Counted from the stretch's first letter, positions 22,616-34,894 are shown. The stretch: DNA of 64,000 nt from Cordilura impudica (GCA_963682025.1 OY821517.1:93369946-93433945), one strand, 5' to 3'. Numbers and translations: made by a program. The notes: a model not told the origin generated them from the sequence alone.

Positions 22616-24949
22616 TTAACAATAATATTGTCAGCATTCGCAAGAGTATTGTTAATTTTATTGTAGTGATCCGAAACATACAAATTAAATATACTGATTA
22701 TGTTCTTATTACATTTTTAAAATATTTTTTAGCATATTATATATGAAATTAGTATGTGAAGATGATATTAACATTAAGCGAGGGGTTAAAATGTTGTCGG
22801 AAGTCTTTCGAAGTCAGATAGGACGTCTGTATAAAGATTTATTTAAGTTCCAATGAACACTAGAAATAAGCAAATATTTTTGGTGAATTGTAGTTTATTA
22901 TATTGCAACTTTTCAATAATTTGCTCATTGAAAAAGTTACAATATACAAGAAATATGTTTTCGGGAATTTTCCAAATATGATATTGGGTACATTATAAAT
23001 ACCAAATTAAGTTTCTGAAAATATAATTTATTTTCCTCTATTTTCGTTTATAAAAGATTAGAGAAGTAATTGCCAACTTCATCATGTAATCTGTTTTTTG
23101 GAATCAATTTCTTTGAGAGAAAATACAGATCCTAAAAACGGCCAAATAAAATTTAAAAATTTGGTTTTGATCTCTTATAACATTACGCCCTCTTGACAAA
23201 TGTTGCTAATAGTACGTTTACATCTAAGCAAAATCTAGTATATACGCGATTTCCAGCACAACCTAGCCAATTTTTACTAGATTTCCCAAAACAAAATCTA
23301 CCTCAATACTAGATTTTGGCAAAATCTCACAAAATCTTGTCAAACTTGGGCACTGTAGTAGAAAATTACAACGCAGTGACTGAAAACTCTATTGCACTGA
23401 GAGACGGGGTAGCATTCCTCCAAGTTAAAAATTTTGATAATTTAATATGTTATAGATAATTTTCAAACTATAATTACATATTTCAAAAATAGTCGAGTTT
23501 GTATTATATTTATATTATATTAGTATTGTTTACTGCTTCTTAGTATGTTGGCCATCAACGAGCAGGTACTTCATTGTCAACTAAACATATAAAGTGCATG
23601 GGTCAGCATGTACTGGAGGAATTAATGCTACTCCTACTCTTACTCATCCGAACATCCAAAGCCTAGTGACATGTTTTATAGTGCAGTGCGATTGAATGCA
23701 ATAGGTTTTTGGAAAGTCGCAACCTATGGACATGCTAGGCATAATTTAATGCAACGATGTGACTACTTTGTACCTAGACTGAATTTCAAAAGATGGTTTC
23801 AGATCGAGTTCTCCTTAAAAAAGGACCGGGATGGGGGTAAGACAATGGCAGGGAACGTATCACGCAACTTAACGGATAGCTAAAAATGGGACATTGCAAG
23901 AAGTAACTATCAAAGATAAACCATCTTTCCGTGATAACTTTTGTATGGGTTTGAAAGGGCAGATGCTTTTGAAGTTTCTTTTGTGGTATCAGTCGGAACA
24001 CATGTGGAAACCGTTGAGGGCGAAATCTTCGTGTACTTCCTAAAAGCACCGGAATAGGCATCCGTCTTGAGATCGACTTAAGACTTAACTTAATGTGAAC
24101 ATACTAAGGCTCATGGCCGTGTTGAGCAGCTGATCTAAAAACTCGCACCAGGTCTGACACCACGATAACAGCCATAGCTGCGCAACACTTGGAGGAGCGG
24201 AGACAAGCAGACACACACTAGACGACCTGTGTGAGAAACTGATCCTACAAAGTTTATTTTTCGACTACTGATTAGACATACAGTCCGGCAGAAGGACGTA
24301 CGGACATACATCGCTAAACAAGTGAGTATAGGACATTTGCATTATTTTTTTTCATATCTTTTTTTGCAATAAATTTTATCTTTAAAAGTTATTTCAAACG
24401 GCATCAACAACACGATGGAAAAACAAATGACACAAAAGAAAAACATTGCTTTCTGTTTAACTGTAGTAAAAAAGTTGTAAAAAAAATTTTTTTTCGGTAA
24501 ACAAACTGGATTTTGATTTAAAATTCACTGTACAGTAAACTGTTTGATTGAACTGCGAATTAGCTACATAAAAATAAAAAAAATAAAAAAATTATGAGTA
24601 TGATTTTATAAATGTTAATTATAAAATTTTTTTACTTCGGATCTACATCTGATAACCAGCCATAACAACATATGACAGACTTAATTTATCATATACATTC
24701 AGTGGTATAAATGAAATTATTTTGTGAAGGGAAACGGAAGTGCGTGCAGATAATACAATTGATAAATACACATAAATAAATAAATTGAATGAACGAACAC
24801 ACAGCTTTTTAAAAAGAAAGAATAGCAGAAAAAAATGTTTGTAAACACATACTCTTATCGCATGTCATAAGCGAAAATAATGACCTAAAAGTCAACTAGG
24901 GCAGTTCCTGAAGAACCGAACTTAACGTATAGATGGCAGTAGCAGCTAG
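22616..24949. other. No recognised element; less AT-rich island at 23.6-24.3 kb
   Basis: No gene or repeat that I can name. The part at about 23570-24340 has more balanced base composition than its surroundings. It holds two modest overlapping open frames (70 codons at 23671 plus; 91 codons at 23786 minus) with no motif I recognise. It could be unique host sequence or an old element. Confidence 0.4.
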
Positions 24950-25860
24950 AAACATTTATCTACTTCGGTAAAATGTGGCAAACTTTGTTGTTTAGTAATT
25001 TCGTTGGAGCCACCAAAAGTAAACGATCTCAATAAATTTGTTAACATGGAAAAAATTGGTCAAATTTATGTAACTCAAAATTTCCTTTTGTAAAGGCTCA
25101 GTCCAGCAACTACTAAAGCCTATTTAAGGGTCGATAAAATTGAGGTGGCCAAGCCAAAACACGCTAAACAAAATCCACATAATGGTATTGGATGGATGAT
25201 CATCGGCTGAACGTGCCGATGCTAAACATCTCATATTGACCGAAAATTTTGAGATAAGACACCTGCCCGCAAGATGGATGACGCGTTTGTTTAACCCTAA
25301 TAAAACCGATTTTTGCATCAAATCGTAACCACGGGTCCACCACTTCAAACGTGCGACGACAAGTCAAGGCAATGTAGTGAAATGGGAGAATCATATCCAA
25401 AAAAGGACATCTGCAGGCAAGGTTATGGTATCTGTTTTTTTTGGGATGCGCATGGGATAATTTTTAATGATTATCTTCACAAAAGAAAAACAATCAATTA
25501 AGGGAAGAGGACGCGTTTGGCTTTTAAGGGTTGTGTCATTTCATAAAAACAATGCTCTAGTTCATACATCTACTATTGCGATGGCAAAAATCGATAAAAA
25601 TGAAGTTTGAATTGCTTCATAACGAACTTTATTTGCCAGATTTAGCTCCCTCGGATTATTTTCTATGTCCAAACTTGAGAAGTGGTTCGCTGAGAAAATA
25701 TATCGAAACAATGAAGAGGTGGAGTCTGCGGTAGATGGCTGTTTTAAAGAGCTAGACAGTTGTTACTATAATCAGGGTATAGAAGCTATTGTATATCGCT
25801 GGGAAAGTGTATTGAGCTAAAAAGAGATTATGTTGAGATATAAAGATAATTTTTCCAAAA
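24950..25860 (+). pseudogene. mariner transposase relic
   Basis: Blocks on the plus strand follow mariner order: HILTENFEIRHLPARWMTRL (25230), QCSEMG with KAM in the WVTxGEPxPKKAK region (25370-25400), FWDAHGIIFNDYLHKRKTIN (25430-25500), NNALVHTSTIAMAKI (the HxDNAxxHT block, Asp replaced by Asn, 25550), a frameshifted LAPSDYF-like block (25640), LEKWFAEKIYRNNEEVESAV (25680), YYNQGIEALVYRWESVLS (25760). A normal mariner protein is ~345 residues. This one has several frameshifts and stops. Clear TIRs are not visible. Confidence 0.8.
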
Positions 25861-27716
25861 ATTGTTGTCTTTTCAGAAAATAAGTCCAGAATATTATTTT
25901 TTTAAATTATTAAAATATTATCAAGAGCTTTTATCGAAATCCTTCCACAAATATACATTATTTCGATATTTTGTTTTAAAAAAATGTAAATATCCTTAAA
26001 TTTGATTTTGACCTTAAAGGAGGACAATTTATAGTGTCTCAATTTAACCTTAATCTACACCATTGAGAACTTATATCAAGTAGTATAATATTTTGATACA
26101 AGATGTTTGAAATATGAAAACACCAAGAAGATGTAGCCTAACAGTGTAAAAAGTATGAAAAATCACATTTTTCTTCAAATCCGCTGAAATAAAAACGCTT
26201 TCCTCGCCAAGTTAATAACAGGATACCTACAATGTTTGGCGTTTTTAATCACATGTATTTTGTTTATAAGACCTTAAAGTCCCATCATTGATTTCGGAAA
26301 ATTTCTCGAACAACATTTTTGAAAAATTGAAATTGGGGAGTTTGAGGTAGTGGTAAAAAATACATACCGTTTTGACATTAATTTAGAACGGTATAAAAAT
26401 TGACGAGATGCAAAGTACTTTACATAAGATCGTTTTGTGATCAGGAGAATGCAAAAATATTGTTGTTGTAAATTATTTCAATGTCTTTAAAAATGTGAGC
26501 TAGATTTACTTAATCAAATGGTCTGCTGCGCATTGCCTGGGAAATTGATATAACTTGACTGTTTTTCATCCGATAATAGATTTTGGTTTTATTAGAAAGA
26601 TAATTTACTCTAAACTAATTGAAGCACAATTATTAATGTAAAAATTTTTGGGAAAAATTATTTTTTCTTGATAATTTTTACATATAAATTCATATTTGAA
26701 CTTTGAACTCAATGCGCGTCCAGAAAGCATTGTCCGATTTGGCTCAAATTTTACGCAATAAAGTTCTAGATCCAGTGCCACAATAGTTCGACCCGCACAC
26801 CTCAAAATTCGACCAAAAATTGTTGGCGAACTCGCCGGCATCTGGGGTGAGTTTTTACAAACCCGTCATTCTCAGTCGTTAACAAAAAAAAATTTTAAAT
26901 TTATACTAACCATGTCAAACTTATTGCAATTATTTAACCCCAAACTAATTTAAAGAAACTAAAACTCTTACTGTGAATGTTACGATGATCCAAGAGCAAG
27001 ATGTCTTGTTAAATTTGCCCACCCTACCTTTGGTTTTCATAATACAAAAAAAAAAAAAAAAACAAATTTGACTGAAAACCCTTTTTATTTCAAATGATCG
27101 ACGGTTAGGTCAAAGAAATTCGATTAGTTACTCATATTAATGACAAAAATTTATTGAATATCTAATTAAGTACTTTCTTGAAAAAAGCAATAACAATATT
27201 CGCAAATTACATGTACGTTACGATTACGCAATATTACAACAAACTATTATAAATTTGATAGAATATGTGAAGAGAGTACTGAGTTTGTAATAAAAAATGT
27301 TACAAATTTTACGCTCAACAAAAAAGAATGAAAATGAGGGGCACATTTATGTTTGAATAAAAATTTTAATTTACGTTTCTTGGTTTTTTTTTATCAAAAA
27401 TTTTTAATATGGCTAGTTGAAACAATGTGATTGAAGAAATTGAAAATATATTGTTACTCACTTTTTTTTTCCTCCAGCTGGCCAGTCCTTCGAATGTTGT
27501 CTTTTAAAATAAAGTTGGTTTTCAGATTTTTTTTCTTAACTCTAATTCTTAGAAAAAATTTCATTATTACAAAACGTCGTCCGCCGAATTTCATACGGCT
27601 TCTGGTTCTCGCGAAGAACGACACCCCAGTTTGAAGAAACTGATTTCGACAAAAACACATTTAAAGTTTTATTACAAGGACTTTTTTATAATGTCGTACG
27701 AATATATATATATATA
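25861..27716. other. AT-rich stretch without recognised genes
   Basis: No coding match found. A moderately GC-richer patch at about 26690-26850 (CGCGTCCAGAAAGCATTG, CGACCCGCACACCTC) carries a 78-codon minus frame of no recognised family. Confidence 0.45.
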
Positions 27717-28890
27717 CTAGCTGGACCCGGCAAACGTTGTTTTTCCCTCAATGAATTTTTAATTTTAGTTAGAATCTGTGTATATCTATATAAAAAAACT
27801 TTTGTGCATTTGTTAATATTAAAACTGTTAAAGAAAAACCATGTTTTATTTATGAAAATTAAAATAAATATTTATTGTAACATACGTATGTATAAGAATG
27901 ACCAATATATTTCTATCATTGTAATTCTAAAAAGAGTGAACAATATTTTTAGTTTCCTTATTCTGGCAGTAAATTAATAAATTTGCTGGCTTTCCGGCAC
28001 GGGAAAAACAACTGTTTTCGAGGTCCAGACCACATATTTGCAATGATTGTCCTTGAGATTTATTGATGTTCATGGTAAAGCCCAATCTGGTCGGAAATTG
28101 CAATCTTTTGAATGTTATCGGTGTGTCGGTAGGAGTCATAGGAATTCTTGGTAGCAAGACATGTTCTCCTTTAAATTTGCCTTTGAGAATTTTGGCCTCA
28201 ATAACATTTGGTATTATTCTCTCAACAATTAACCTGGTTCCATTACATAGTCTCGGAGCGTTGAAGTTACGTAGCAAAATTATTGGAGAACCAACTTTTA
28301 ATTTTAATAAATGTGGACGTAGATCGGGCACATCAAGTGAATTCAAAAATTCTGTTAGATAATTGACTGCTTCATTTTCTTCAACAACACTATCCATAGA
28401 TTTGAAATAACACTTTCGGAATCAATCATGTCCTAATAATAACATTAATATTATCGACATCGAAACTTTTTGCGGCTTAAATAGTTCTTTCACTTAACCA
28501 AGTAGTTGTTTTGAAAACTGTTCAGTCGTTGGATCATGGATAATAAAATGAGAGCTCCACCAAGAAGTTTTTCATTGCCTTTCAAATCTTTTAAAGTTCT
28601 ATGTAGTGCTTCTAAGGAATGTTTGTAAGCCATTTTATATTCATCCCAAATAATAATATTGCATTTTTGCAGAACTTTTGCCATATCGGAATGTTTTTTT
28701 AACGGTGATTTGAGTGCTGAATGAGCTGTACGACCACCATGCAATAATGTTGCGGCTATTCCGGATAAAGCTAAAGCTAATGCAATTTTTCCTTCCTTTT
28801 TGGTTAGAATATTTGTATATAAAAACGTTTCTGAATTTTGGAACTTATAAAATTTAAATAAATTTGACAACTCATTATTTTTCGAACGCC
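27717..28890 (-). mobile_element. 5'-truncated Helitron
   Basis: On the minus strand the 3' end is TTTGCCGGGTCCAG then CTAG before T at 27717. The body encodes the C-terminal helicase part and then loses similarity near 28.89 kb, so the Rep half is missing. The ends fit a Helitron, and the AT-rich flank fits its A/T target. Confidence 0.75.
27927..28870 (-). pseudogene. Helitron PIF1-like helicase, C-terminal relic
   Basis: Two minus frames join through a break at about 28400-28490. Upstream (28870-28490): ALALSGIAATLLHGGRTAHS, KVLQKCNIIIWDEYKMAYKH, RTLKDLKGNEKLLGGALILL, which are helicase motifs Ia/II with the DE box. Downstream (28397-27927): KVGSPIILLRNFNAPRLCNG, LPRIPMTPTDTP, FKRLQFPTRLGFTMNINKSQ then GQSLQICGLDLEN, the helicase C-terminus with the INKSQGQ motif. 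The usual YVACSR box is partly lost (SRAGKPANLLIY). It is younger-looking than the copy at 9.4 kb but not functional. Confidence 0.85.
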
Positions 28891-29134
28891 AGCGCCATCT
28901 ACCGGGTCCAACAAAAAATTGTTGGCATCATCTAACATACATAAATGTACATTCTTAGTTTCAGTAAAATCGCACCGTAAATAAGAATATTCGAAATGAC
29001 TTTACCCAAGCGCCACCTATCTGGTCCATTTATACATACAAAAATTTCCTATGATAAAACATACATACGTTCTGAACTGCAGCCAAACCGCACTAAATTA
29101 AAAAATAAAAAAAAACAAAAAAAGGAGTTTAACT
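28891..29134. other. Short AT-rich spacer
   Basis: GCGCCATCTACCGGGTCC and GCGCCACCTATCTGGTCC occur about 110 bp apart as a diverged duplicate. Otherwise nothing is recognised. Confidence 0.4.
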
Positions 29135-29495
29135 TCTTATATATAAAATTCTCGTGTCGCGGTCTCTGAACTCCTCCGAAACGGCTTGACCGATTCTCAT
29201 GAATTGTGTGGATATTGGGTAGGTCTCAGAAACGGACAACTGGTATTTTTTTTTTCTTGATATCTCAAGTAGGCGTGGCACTTATGGCTATCATAGTACT
29301 CCAGATATCTGATTTTAAAAGTTCACTTTATATGGGGGGTACTCCTCCCAGTGGCCCTATCAAAAAAAAAATAAATAGACGTTGTCCGATTCTCAGACCT
29401 ACCCAATATGCGCACAAAATTTCATGAGTATCAGTCGAGCCGTTTCGGCGGAATTTTACCACAAACACCGCGACAGAAGAATTTTATATATAAGA
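29135..29495. mobile_element. Long-TIR MITE with Helitron-like leader sequence
   Basis: Both ends read inward TCTTATATATAAAATTCT, then TGTCGCGG. They then share CTCCTCCGAAACGGC or its variant, TTGACCGATTCTCATGAA, and ATATTGGGTAGGTCT. The inverted repeats are about 110-125 bp of a 361-bp element. The spacer is a short AT-rich segment with TATGGGGGG. It codes for nothing. The same leader text appears at the head of the Helitron at ~19975. Confidence 0.7.
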
Positions 29496-29960
29496 TATAC
29501 ATATGTAGCTCTGTAACTCCAAAAATAATTCGAATTTTAAAAACTTCTTTTTGGGCATTATTTTTTAAGGAATTTAAAAGACATTTATGAAAAAAAAATC
29601 GAAAAAATCATTTTTTTTAACAATAAAAAAAATTTTTAATAAAAACGGGATATATATGTAGTTAAAGTAAACTTGTTATAGACATAAAGATTTAATGTGT
29701 TCGAAAGGAGAATTAGCACATCTATTAAAAAAAGTTTCATTAATTGAATTTATTTTATCCTTGACTAATTGAATATTAGATAGTGAGTGTAAGTGTGATG
29801 TACAAAAATCTGGTAGTAAGTTATAAAACATTTTTAGAAGCTTATTTAGACAAACTTGTAAAAGTTTTAGATGACAATCAGCCGCGCGGTGCTATGCAGG
29901 ATCAGCACAAAAGGAGATTGCGTGAAAAATTACCTTTAAAATTTAAAGTTTATTTTCAAT
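29496..29960. other. AT-rich stretch, no supported gene
   Basis: A 60-codon plus frame at 29783 has no recognised motif. Nothing else is visible. Confidence 0.4.
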
Positions 29961-29964
29961 GTTA

Positions 29965-30260
29965 AGATCAGAGTTTCTATTTACAAATGGGTACATCTTA
30001 ATAATGGAACTGATGTATTCATTAAGTAACATTTTACTGTCAAGTGTAACGCCAAGATATTTTACAATGTTCTCCCAAGGTATGCCTAAGCCATCAACTT
30101 GAATATTATACTGAGGTAAGAAGCATTCTTTTCTTTTCCTTGAAAAGTAAATACATTGGGTTTTAGAAGGATTTACCGGAATTTTTCATTTCTTAAAGTA
30201 ATAAATTACTATGTTAACAGATCTTTGTAGATTACTTTATATGTCGCTGGAAAAATACAG
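29965..30260 (-). pseudogene. Jockey-like LINE RT fragment
   Basis: The minus strand reads IPVNPSKTQCIYFSRKRKE, LPQYNIQVDGLGIPWENI then VKYLGVTLDSKMLLNEYI. This is the block that follows the YADD box in Jockey-type RTs (KINxxKTxxIxF...KYLGVxLDxxLxxxxHI). About 95 codons remain, with no start, no catalytic box and no 3' tail. Confidence 0.7.
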
Positions 30261-30789
30261 GATATATATGTATATATATAGGACATATGTGTGGTTTTCT
30301 AGAATAACCGCGTATGTCATAAAATAAAATGTTTAGTAGAGCCAAAAGACGTTATATTTGAAATTATGGGCTCGATATAAAGTTTTTTGGGCTTTTTATT
30401 TAACAGTCCTGTAGATATGGGCAATAAATACTTTATAAAAAATTTTGAGTCAAAAATCTTAAGAGGAATATATCCTAGAGAAGGACCAAAAAAAACAATA
30501 TGTTAATTACACTTAAAACGTGTGCAGATAAAACAACTTATGTCGCCAAACGTCGTTATCTTCGAAAAAGAAAACTATCAATGCAACCACCCATGTAGAC
30601 ATAAGTTGTTGTTGCTTGAAAAATTGATTTTTTTTTCGTCAACAGAAAGTTAACGGGAAGAAAGTGATTAATTTTTTTAATTTAATGATAAAAAAAAATG
30701 AATTTTAATATAAAAAAGGCAATACACTGTAAGTATAATTCTTAATTATAACATTTATTAGTGTTTCTTAGATTGTTTATTTGTTTTTT
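30261..30789. other. Probable 5' flank of the Tc1-like element
   Basis: No gene. AT-rich sequence precedes the transposase start at 30800. I could not identify its terminal inverted repeat. Confidence 0.35.
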
Positions 30790-30799
30790 ATTAAATAAA

Positions 30800-31721
30800 A
30801 TGGAGCGTACAAAAATAGATTTATATCGCGAAACTGTGCGCACAATAAGAGATATTGCCCTTACGCTTTTAGATCAAAAACAACAATTCAAAATTATGTC
30901 AAAAAGCCAACATTATACGGCACTATAAAAAGATCTGGAAGACATCCAAAAGTAAGCGATCGCGATAAAAGATCAATTAAAAATAAAAGCAAAGCTAAGT
31001 TTAAATATTACTTCTAGATGAATAAACCAAATTTTAAATAATGATTTACACATTACCAAACAAAAAAGTTTGCGAAAATCCAAGCTTACACCAAAACACA
31101 AGGGAGCAAGATTGGCATTTGCAGAAAAATATAAATTCTGGAAAGAAGAATGGAAAAATGTGCTCTTCAGTGATGAAAAAAAGTTTAACCTTGACGGTCC
31201 TGATGGTTATCAAGGTTATTGGAGAGCTAAAGCAAATACGGGTAGCCCGAAATTTTAAAGAAGGATCCCTTATGACTTGGGTAACGTTTGGTTACAAAGA
31301 ACGTTCTCCGATTTGCTTTATATCTCATAAAATGAATGCGGAGAACTATTTAGAATTACTATACAATGTCCTTATAGAATTTGCTGAAGAAAATTATGGA
31401 AATAATTTTACTTTCCAGCAGGACAACGCTCCTATACACACGGCAAGAAAAACAAAACGTTTTTTCGAAGAAAAAAATATCAATGCTTTGGATTGGCCAC
31501 CCTCAAGCCCTGACCTAAATCCAGTGGAAAATCTTTGGGGAATGCTTAGCCAAGCAGTTTATAAAAATGGCCGTTGTTATAATTCATTAAACGAGTTAAA
31601 GTCAGCTATAATGGAAGAATGGTCTAAAATTCCGCAAAATGAACTTCATAATATCGTCAACTCAATGCGTCTCCGTTTAAATGAAGTTATTGCTAACGGT
31701 GGAGGTCATACACATTATTAG
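30800..31721 (+). pseudogene. Tc1-like transposase, one main frameshift
   Basis: An ATG at 30800 opens MERTKIDLYRET and IRDIALTLLD (helix-turn-helix region), with several stops before 31060. From 31070 one frame reads KLTPKHKGARLAFAEKY, VLFSDEKKFNLDGPDG (first Asp) and YWRAKANTGSP. After a frameshift near 31240 the next frame reads EGSLMTWVTFGY, FTFQQDNAPIHTA (second Asp) and PSSPDLNPVENLWG (last Glu), ending GGGHTHY. All three DD34E residues survive, but in two frames. Family length is ~340 residues. A mini-me-like copy begins 5 bp after the stop, so the 3' TIR is missing. Confidence 0.85.
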
Positions 31722-31725
31722 AAAT

Positions 31726-32022
31726 AACAAGTAAGAAAATTATAGTCGGTCGAGACAGACTATATGATACCCTATACCATGCGTTTAGAGACCCTATCTC
31801 TCAGGCCCAACTAACTGGATATAGAAAATAAGCATAAACCAAATTTGAGTTGGATTTTTATTAATTTTTTCGGCTGCAGATATGAAAAAGTTCATATCGG
31901 ATGCTATATCTATATGGGGACTTGGCCCAAAAATGGACCGATCCTGACCATGTTTGGTAAAGTCTCTTGTATTTTGCAAAAATATATACAAACAAAATTT
32001 GAGAAGAATCAGTGCAATATTT
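31726..32022 (+). repeat. mini-me-like repeat, 5' third
   Basis: Starts AACAAGTAAGAAAATTATAG, then a slightly damaged palindrome TCGGTCGAGACAGA, then ATACCCTATACCATGCG. It follows the family to the GTGCAATATTT block and then stops. About 500 bp of the family, including the (GGAC)n, is absent. Confidence 0.8.
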
Positions 32023-32429
32023 ATTCCAAAACTTCGGAGAAGATTTGTCAAGACTTTTTCAGCAAATTATTACACCAAATTATTTTCACGAATAACATTA
32101 TTAAAATATTTCCTTAGAGCTTTATAAAATATAAGTTTATATCTAATCCAGTTTCTTCTGGAATTATTTCTCAGAATTATTAAATTAAGAATATGACTTG
32201 GCAAAGGTTTAATATAAATATTTGAAGAATTTTTCTTTGGAGCACTATGTTAAATAGCAGATTGAAAAAATTATGTAAATATCATTACCAAATTGTCAAT
32301 ATCATTAACATTGTTTAGCGGTACACCTAATAAATGACCAGCATTAATATTAATGTATCTCTTGAAGAAAATCCAATTAATGTGATAATAGTCGTACTTA
32401 ATAGGTACTATCAGTAGAATGATAGCTTG
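32023..32429. other. AT-rich spacer
   Basis: No gene or named repeat is seen between the truncated mini-me-like copy and the LINE fragment. Confidence 0.4.
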
Positions 32430-32720
32430 AATTAAAAGTAGTATGAACCGGTAAATGGTCTAAACTAATCCTGTTTAGAGTAAGTGGCGCAGAAAGTTTG
32501 TCGGCTACATTCGAAATAAAAAAGTCAAGGACAGATTCATTAGGTCTGCTACTTGCATGTCCGGAGAATAGACACTGCCATATTTATTAACTGTTATTAA
32601 ATCGTGAAGAATGTTTCCTCAGCAGTTGGCTCGTAGGCAGCCCCATGATTGATTTCTACAGTTAAATGCGCCTCCTAAAATTTAATGCTCTTCAATCGTC
32701 GAAAATAACTTAAGATCCGA
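32430..32720 (-). pseudogene. Jockey-like LINE endonuclease fragment
   Basis: The minus strand reads ILGGAFNCRNQSWGCLRAN, NILHDLITVNKYGSVYSPD and a DHLPVH-like end. This matches the GGDFNAxHxxWG...SPDxPT block of apurinic-type endonucleases in Jockey-group elements. Aspartate of GGDFN is replaced by alanine. About 90 codons remain, flanked on both sides by mini-me-like copies in opposite orientation. Confidence 0.65.
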
Positions 32721-32732
32721 CTTACACGCACT

Positions 32733-33431
32733 CTTTATACCCTACATTATATATGACTTTGTGCTGATATTTGTAGCTACCAAAAACATTTGACCTATTC
32801 GACTAAGAATCATTTTCTGAGTCGATTTAGCGATCTCCGTCCGTCTGTCCTTCTGTGTGTCAAAATAAAATTTCTAATCAAACTATAGGTCGCAAATATG
32901 AAATATTTTGATGACATTTGGCACATAAGCTTTAATCGGCCATAAGATGAACGCTGTCGAAATCGGTGAAATTCAGTCCATGTTCAGACCTAGTCCTCAT
33001 ACAAATGACCAAATGAAATCGACATAAATTGCCATAAGATCCAAATTATCATATAGAGCTCAGTCAAATTGGGTTTGTATGTATTTATTATATCCGTTAA
33101 TCAGTAATCCAAAAATAATCCCTATAGGACAATTCTTAGTCATAGGTCCCATATAGAGCTGCTTTCTGATCTTCACTTAAATCGCTCAAAAATCAAAAAT
33201 ATTGCACAGATTTTTATTAAATTTGGTTTGTACATATTTTTTAAAAATTTAAGCGACTTTAACAAATATGGTCAGGATCGGTTCATTTTTCGATCTAGTC
33301 CCCATATAGATATAGCACCCGATATGAACTTTTTCATATCTGCAGCCAAAAACGTTAATAACAATGCCACTCAAATTGGGTTTTTGCTTATTTTCTATAT
33401 CTAATTAGTTGGACTCATGAGAAACCATGGT
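32733..33431 (-). repeat. mini-me-like repeat, nearly full length, diverged
   Basis: Reverse copy from TTTATACCCTAC through CTTTGTGCTG, a short GTCCGTCTGTCC run and GATATGAACTTTTTCATATC to CTAATTAGTTGGAC. The CCACTATGTGGTTTGGG part and the outer palindrome are missing. It is more diverged than the 36.8, 43.5 and 46.1 kb copies. Confidence 0.8.
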
Positions 33432-33499
33432 TCTTACTTTTTTTCTTAATCAGAGGGGTCTGGAGCACCTTTACGAAAATAACAACTATAAACAAACAT

Positions 33500-34202
33500 A
33501 CCAAACAACAGAAAATTAATTTTGTATGAAAAGTGGGCATAAAAGTAGGCATGGCCAATAAAAATCATATGGCGACCTTCCCTGGAGTATGTACAAAATT
33601 TCGGAGAAAGCCGTTAAAAAATTAAAATTAGTATAGTGAACAAATATACCAACGAACAGAAAATTAATTTTAAAAATAAGTGGGCCTAAAGGTAGGCGTG
33701 GCCAGAAAGATGTTCAATCCGACCTTCGCTGGAGTACAGAGATCACGTGCACCAAAATTTCAAAGAAAGCCGTTGAAAAATAGAAGTTTGTCTAGAAGTC
33801 AAACAATGAAACAAATAAAAGGAAAAAAAAATTTGTATACATAGAAGTGGGCGCAATATTAGGTGCGGCCGGTAAGAAGCATATGGTGACCTGGGGTACA
33901 GAGATCTATATACCAAATTTCAGAGAAATCCGTTGAAAATAAAAATTTTTATAGCGAACATATGTAAAAAAAAAAAAAAAAAAAAAAATTGTATACAAAA
34001 AGTGGGCGTGAAAGTAGGCGTGGCCGATAAGAATTATATCGCGACCTTTCGTTGAAAAATAAAAATTTTTATAGCGAACAAATATACAGTACAGAGATTG
34101 TGGTACCAAATTTCAGAAAAATTTGTTGAGCAATAAAAATTTGTATGGCGGTCAAACAAACAAACAAACAAACAAATAGAAAATGAGTTTTATATATTTA
34201 GA
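33500..34202 (-). repeat. Helitron head with four ~157-bp units, truncated
   Basis: GTGGGC-type units start near 33526, 33678, 33848 and 34002, followed by CAAACAAA and the terminus ATATATTTAGA. On the minus strand this is TCTAAATATAT preceded by A, at 34202. It is the same family as 16009-19165, without a 3' end. It abuts a retrotransposon gag-like fragment. Confidence 0.7.
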
Positions 34203-34502
34203 TTATTTCACGATTATTATCTGATTATAAACTGATTTCATAATAATGCATTGTAAGCCAATGTTAACTAATTCCAGCTTTAACTTGTTTGGATCAGTTT
34301 TATCTAAATCTGATAAAACTACTCTATAAAGTCTGTTGTCCTTTGGTGTATATGAGAAATATTGCGTTCGCTTGCTTGATAAATATTTGACAGCAGAATC
34401 ATAATCAACATGACTTTCACAGAACAATTGATGTCCTATTGATTTTTTTCGAATTGAGTATTTAGAAATATGGCTATCTTTACACAATTTATGTACATAT
34501 GG
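34203..34502 (-). pseudogene. Gag-like (ORF1) fragment of a non-LTR element
   Basis: The minus strand is open for about 100 codons: HVDYDSAVKYLSSKRTQYFS, YTPKDNRLYRVVLSDLDK and KLKLELVNIGLQC. The YFxYTPKxxxxxRVVLxxLxx pattern followed by an alternating helix is that of the RNA-binding region before the zinc knuckles in Jockey/X-element ORF1. No CCHC knuckle remains, because a Helitron head abuts at 34202. Upstream it is cut by a MITE at 34503. The assignment is tentative. Confidence 0.5.
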
Positions 34503-34894
34503 CACCTGTACCTCTAAAGTGAGTCTACTCAAAATTTACAAATTTTCAGTAGAGGCAAAAAACGGGTTTTTTTTTTAAATATTTACTATAAAATTTTAAG
34601 CAGTAAATAATTGCGAATAATAAATATACAACACTAGTTGTTTTTCCGATTTTTTCAGTGATCATAAAAAATAACAAGTTTTTTGGGGTGGAACTCAAAA
34701 TATGTCTTTTTAGTGGATTCTAAAGAAGCTACTCTTATAACACAATGAGGTTTACAACTGTACTTTTTTTGCGAGAGACTATAAAAATCGATGTAAGATT
34801 TTTACAGTGGATAGATATGACCACTGTGTATGGTTTCCTTGCAAAAAGTGAAAACTGAAAAATTTTGAGTTGACTTACTTTAGAGGTACAGGTG
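34503..34894. mobile_element. MITE, ~392 bp, TIR starting CACCTGTACCTC
   Basis: The left end is CACCTGTACCTCTAAAGTGA, then GTCTACTCAAAATTT. The reverse complement of the right end is CACCTGTACCTCTAAAGTAA, then GTCAACTCAAAATTT. The inverted repeats are ~36 bp with two or three mismatches. The interior is AT-rich without a gene. No convincing target duplication. It lies upstream of the gag-like fragment. Confidence 0.65.

Noticed and set aside
26605..26841. 78-codon minus frame as a host gene
   Set aside because: No motif, no splice context and ordinary length for chance in this DNA.
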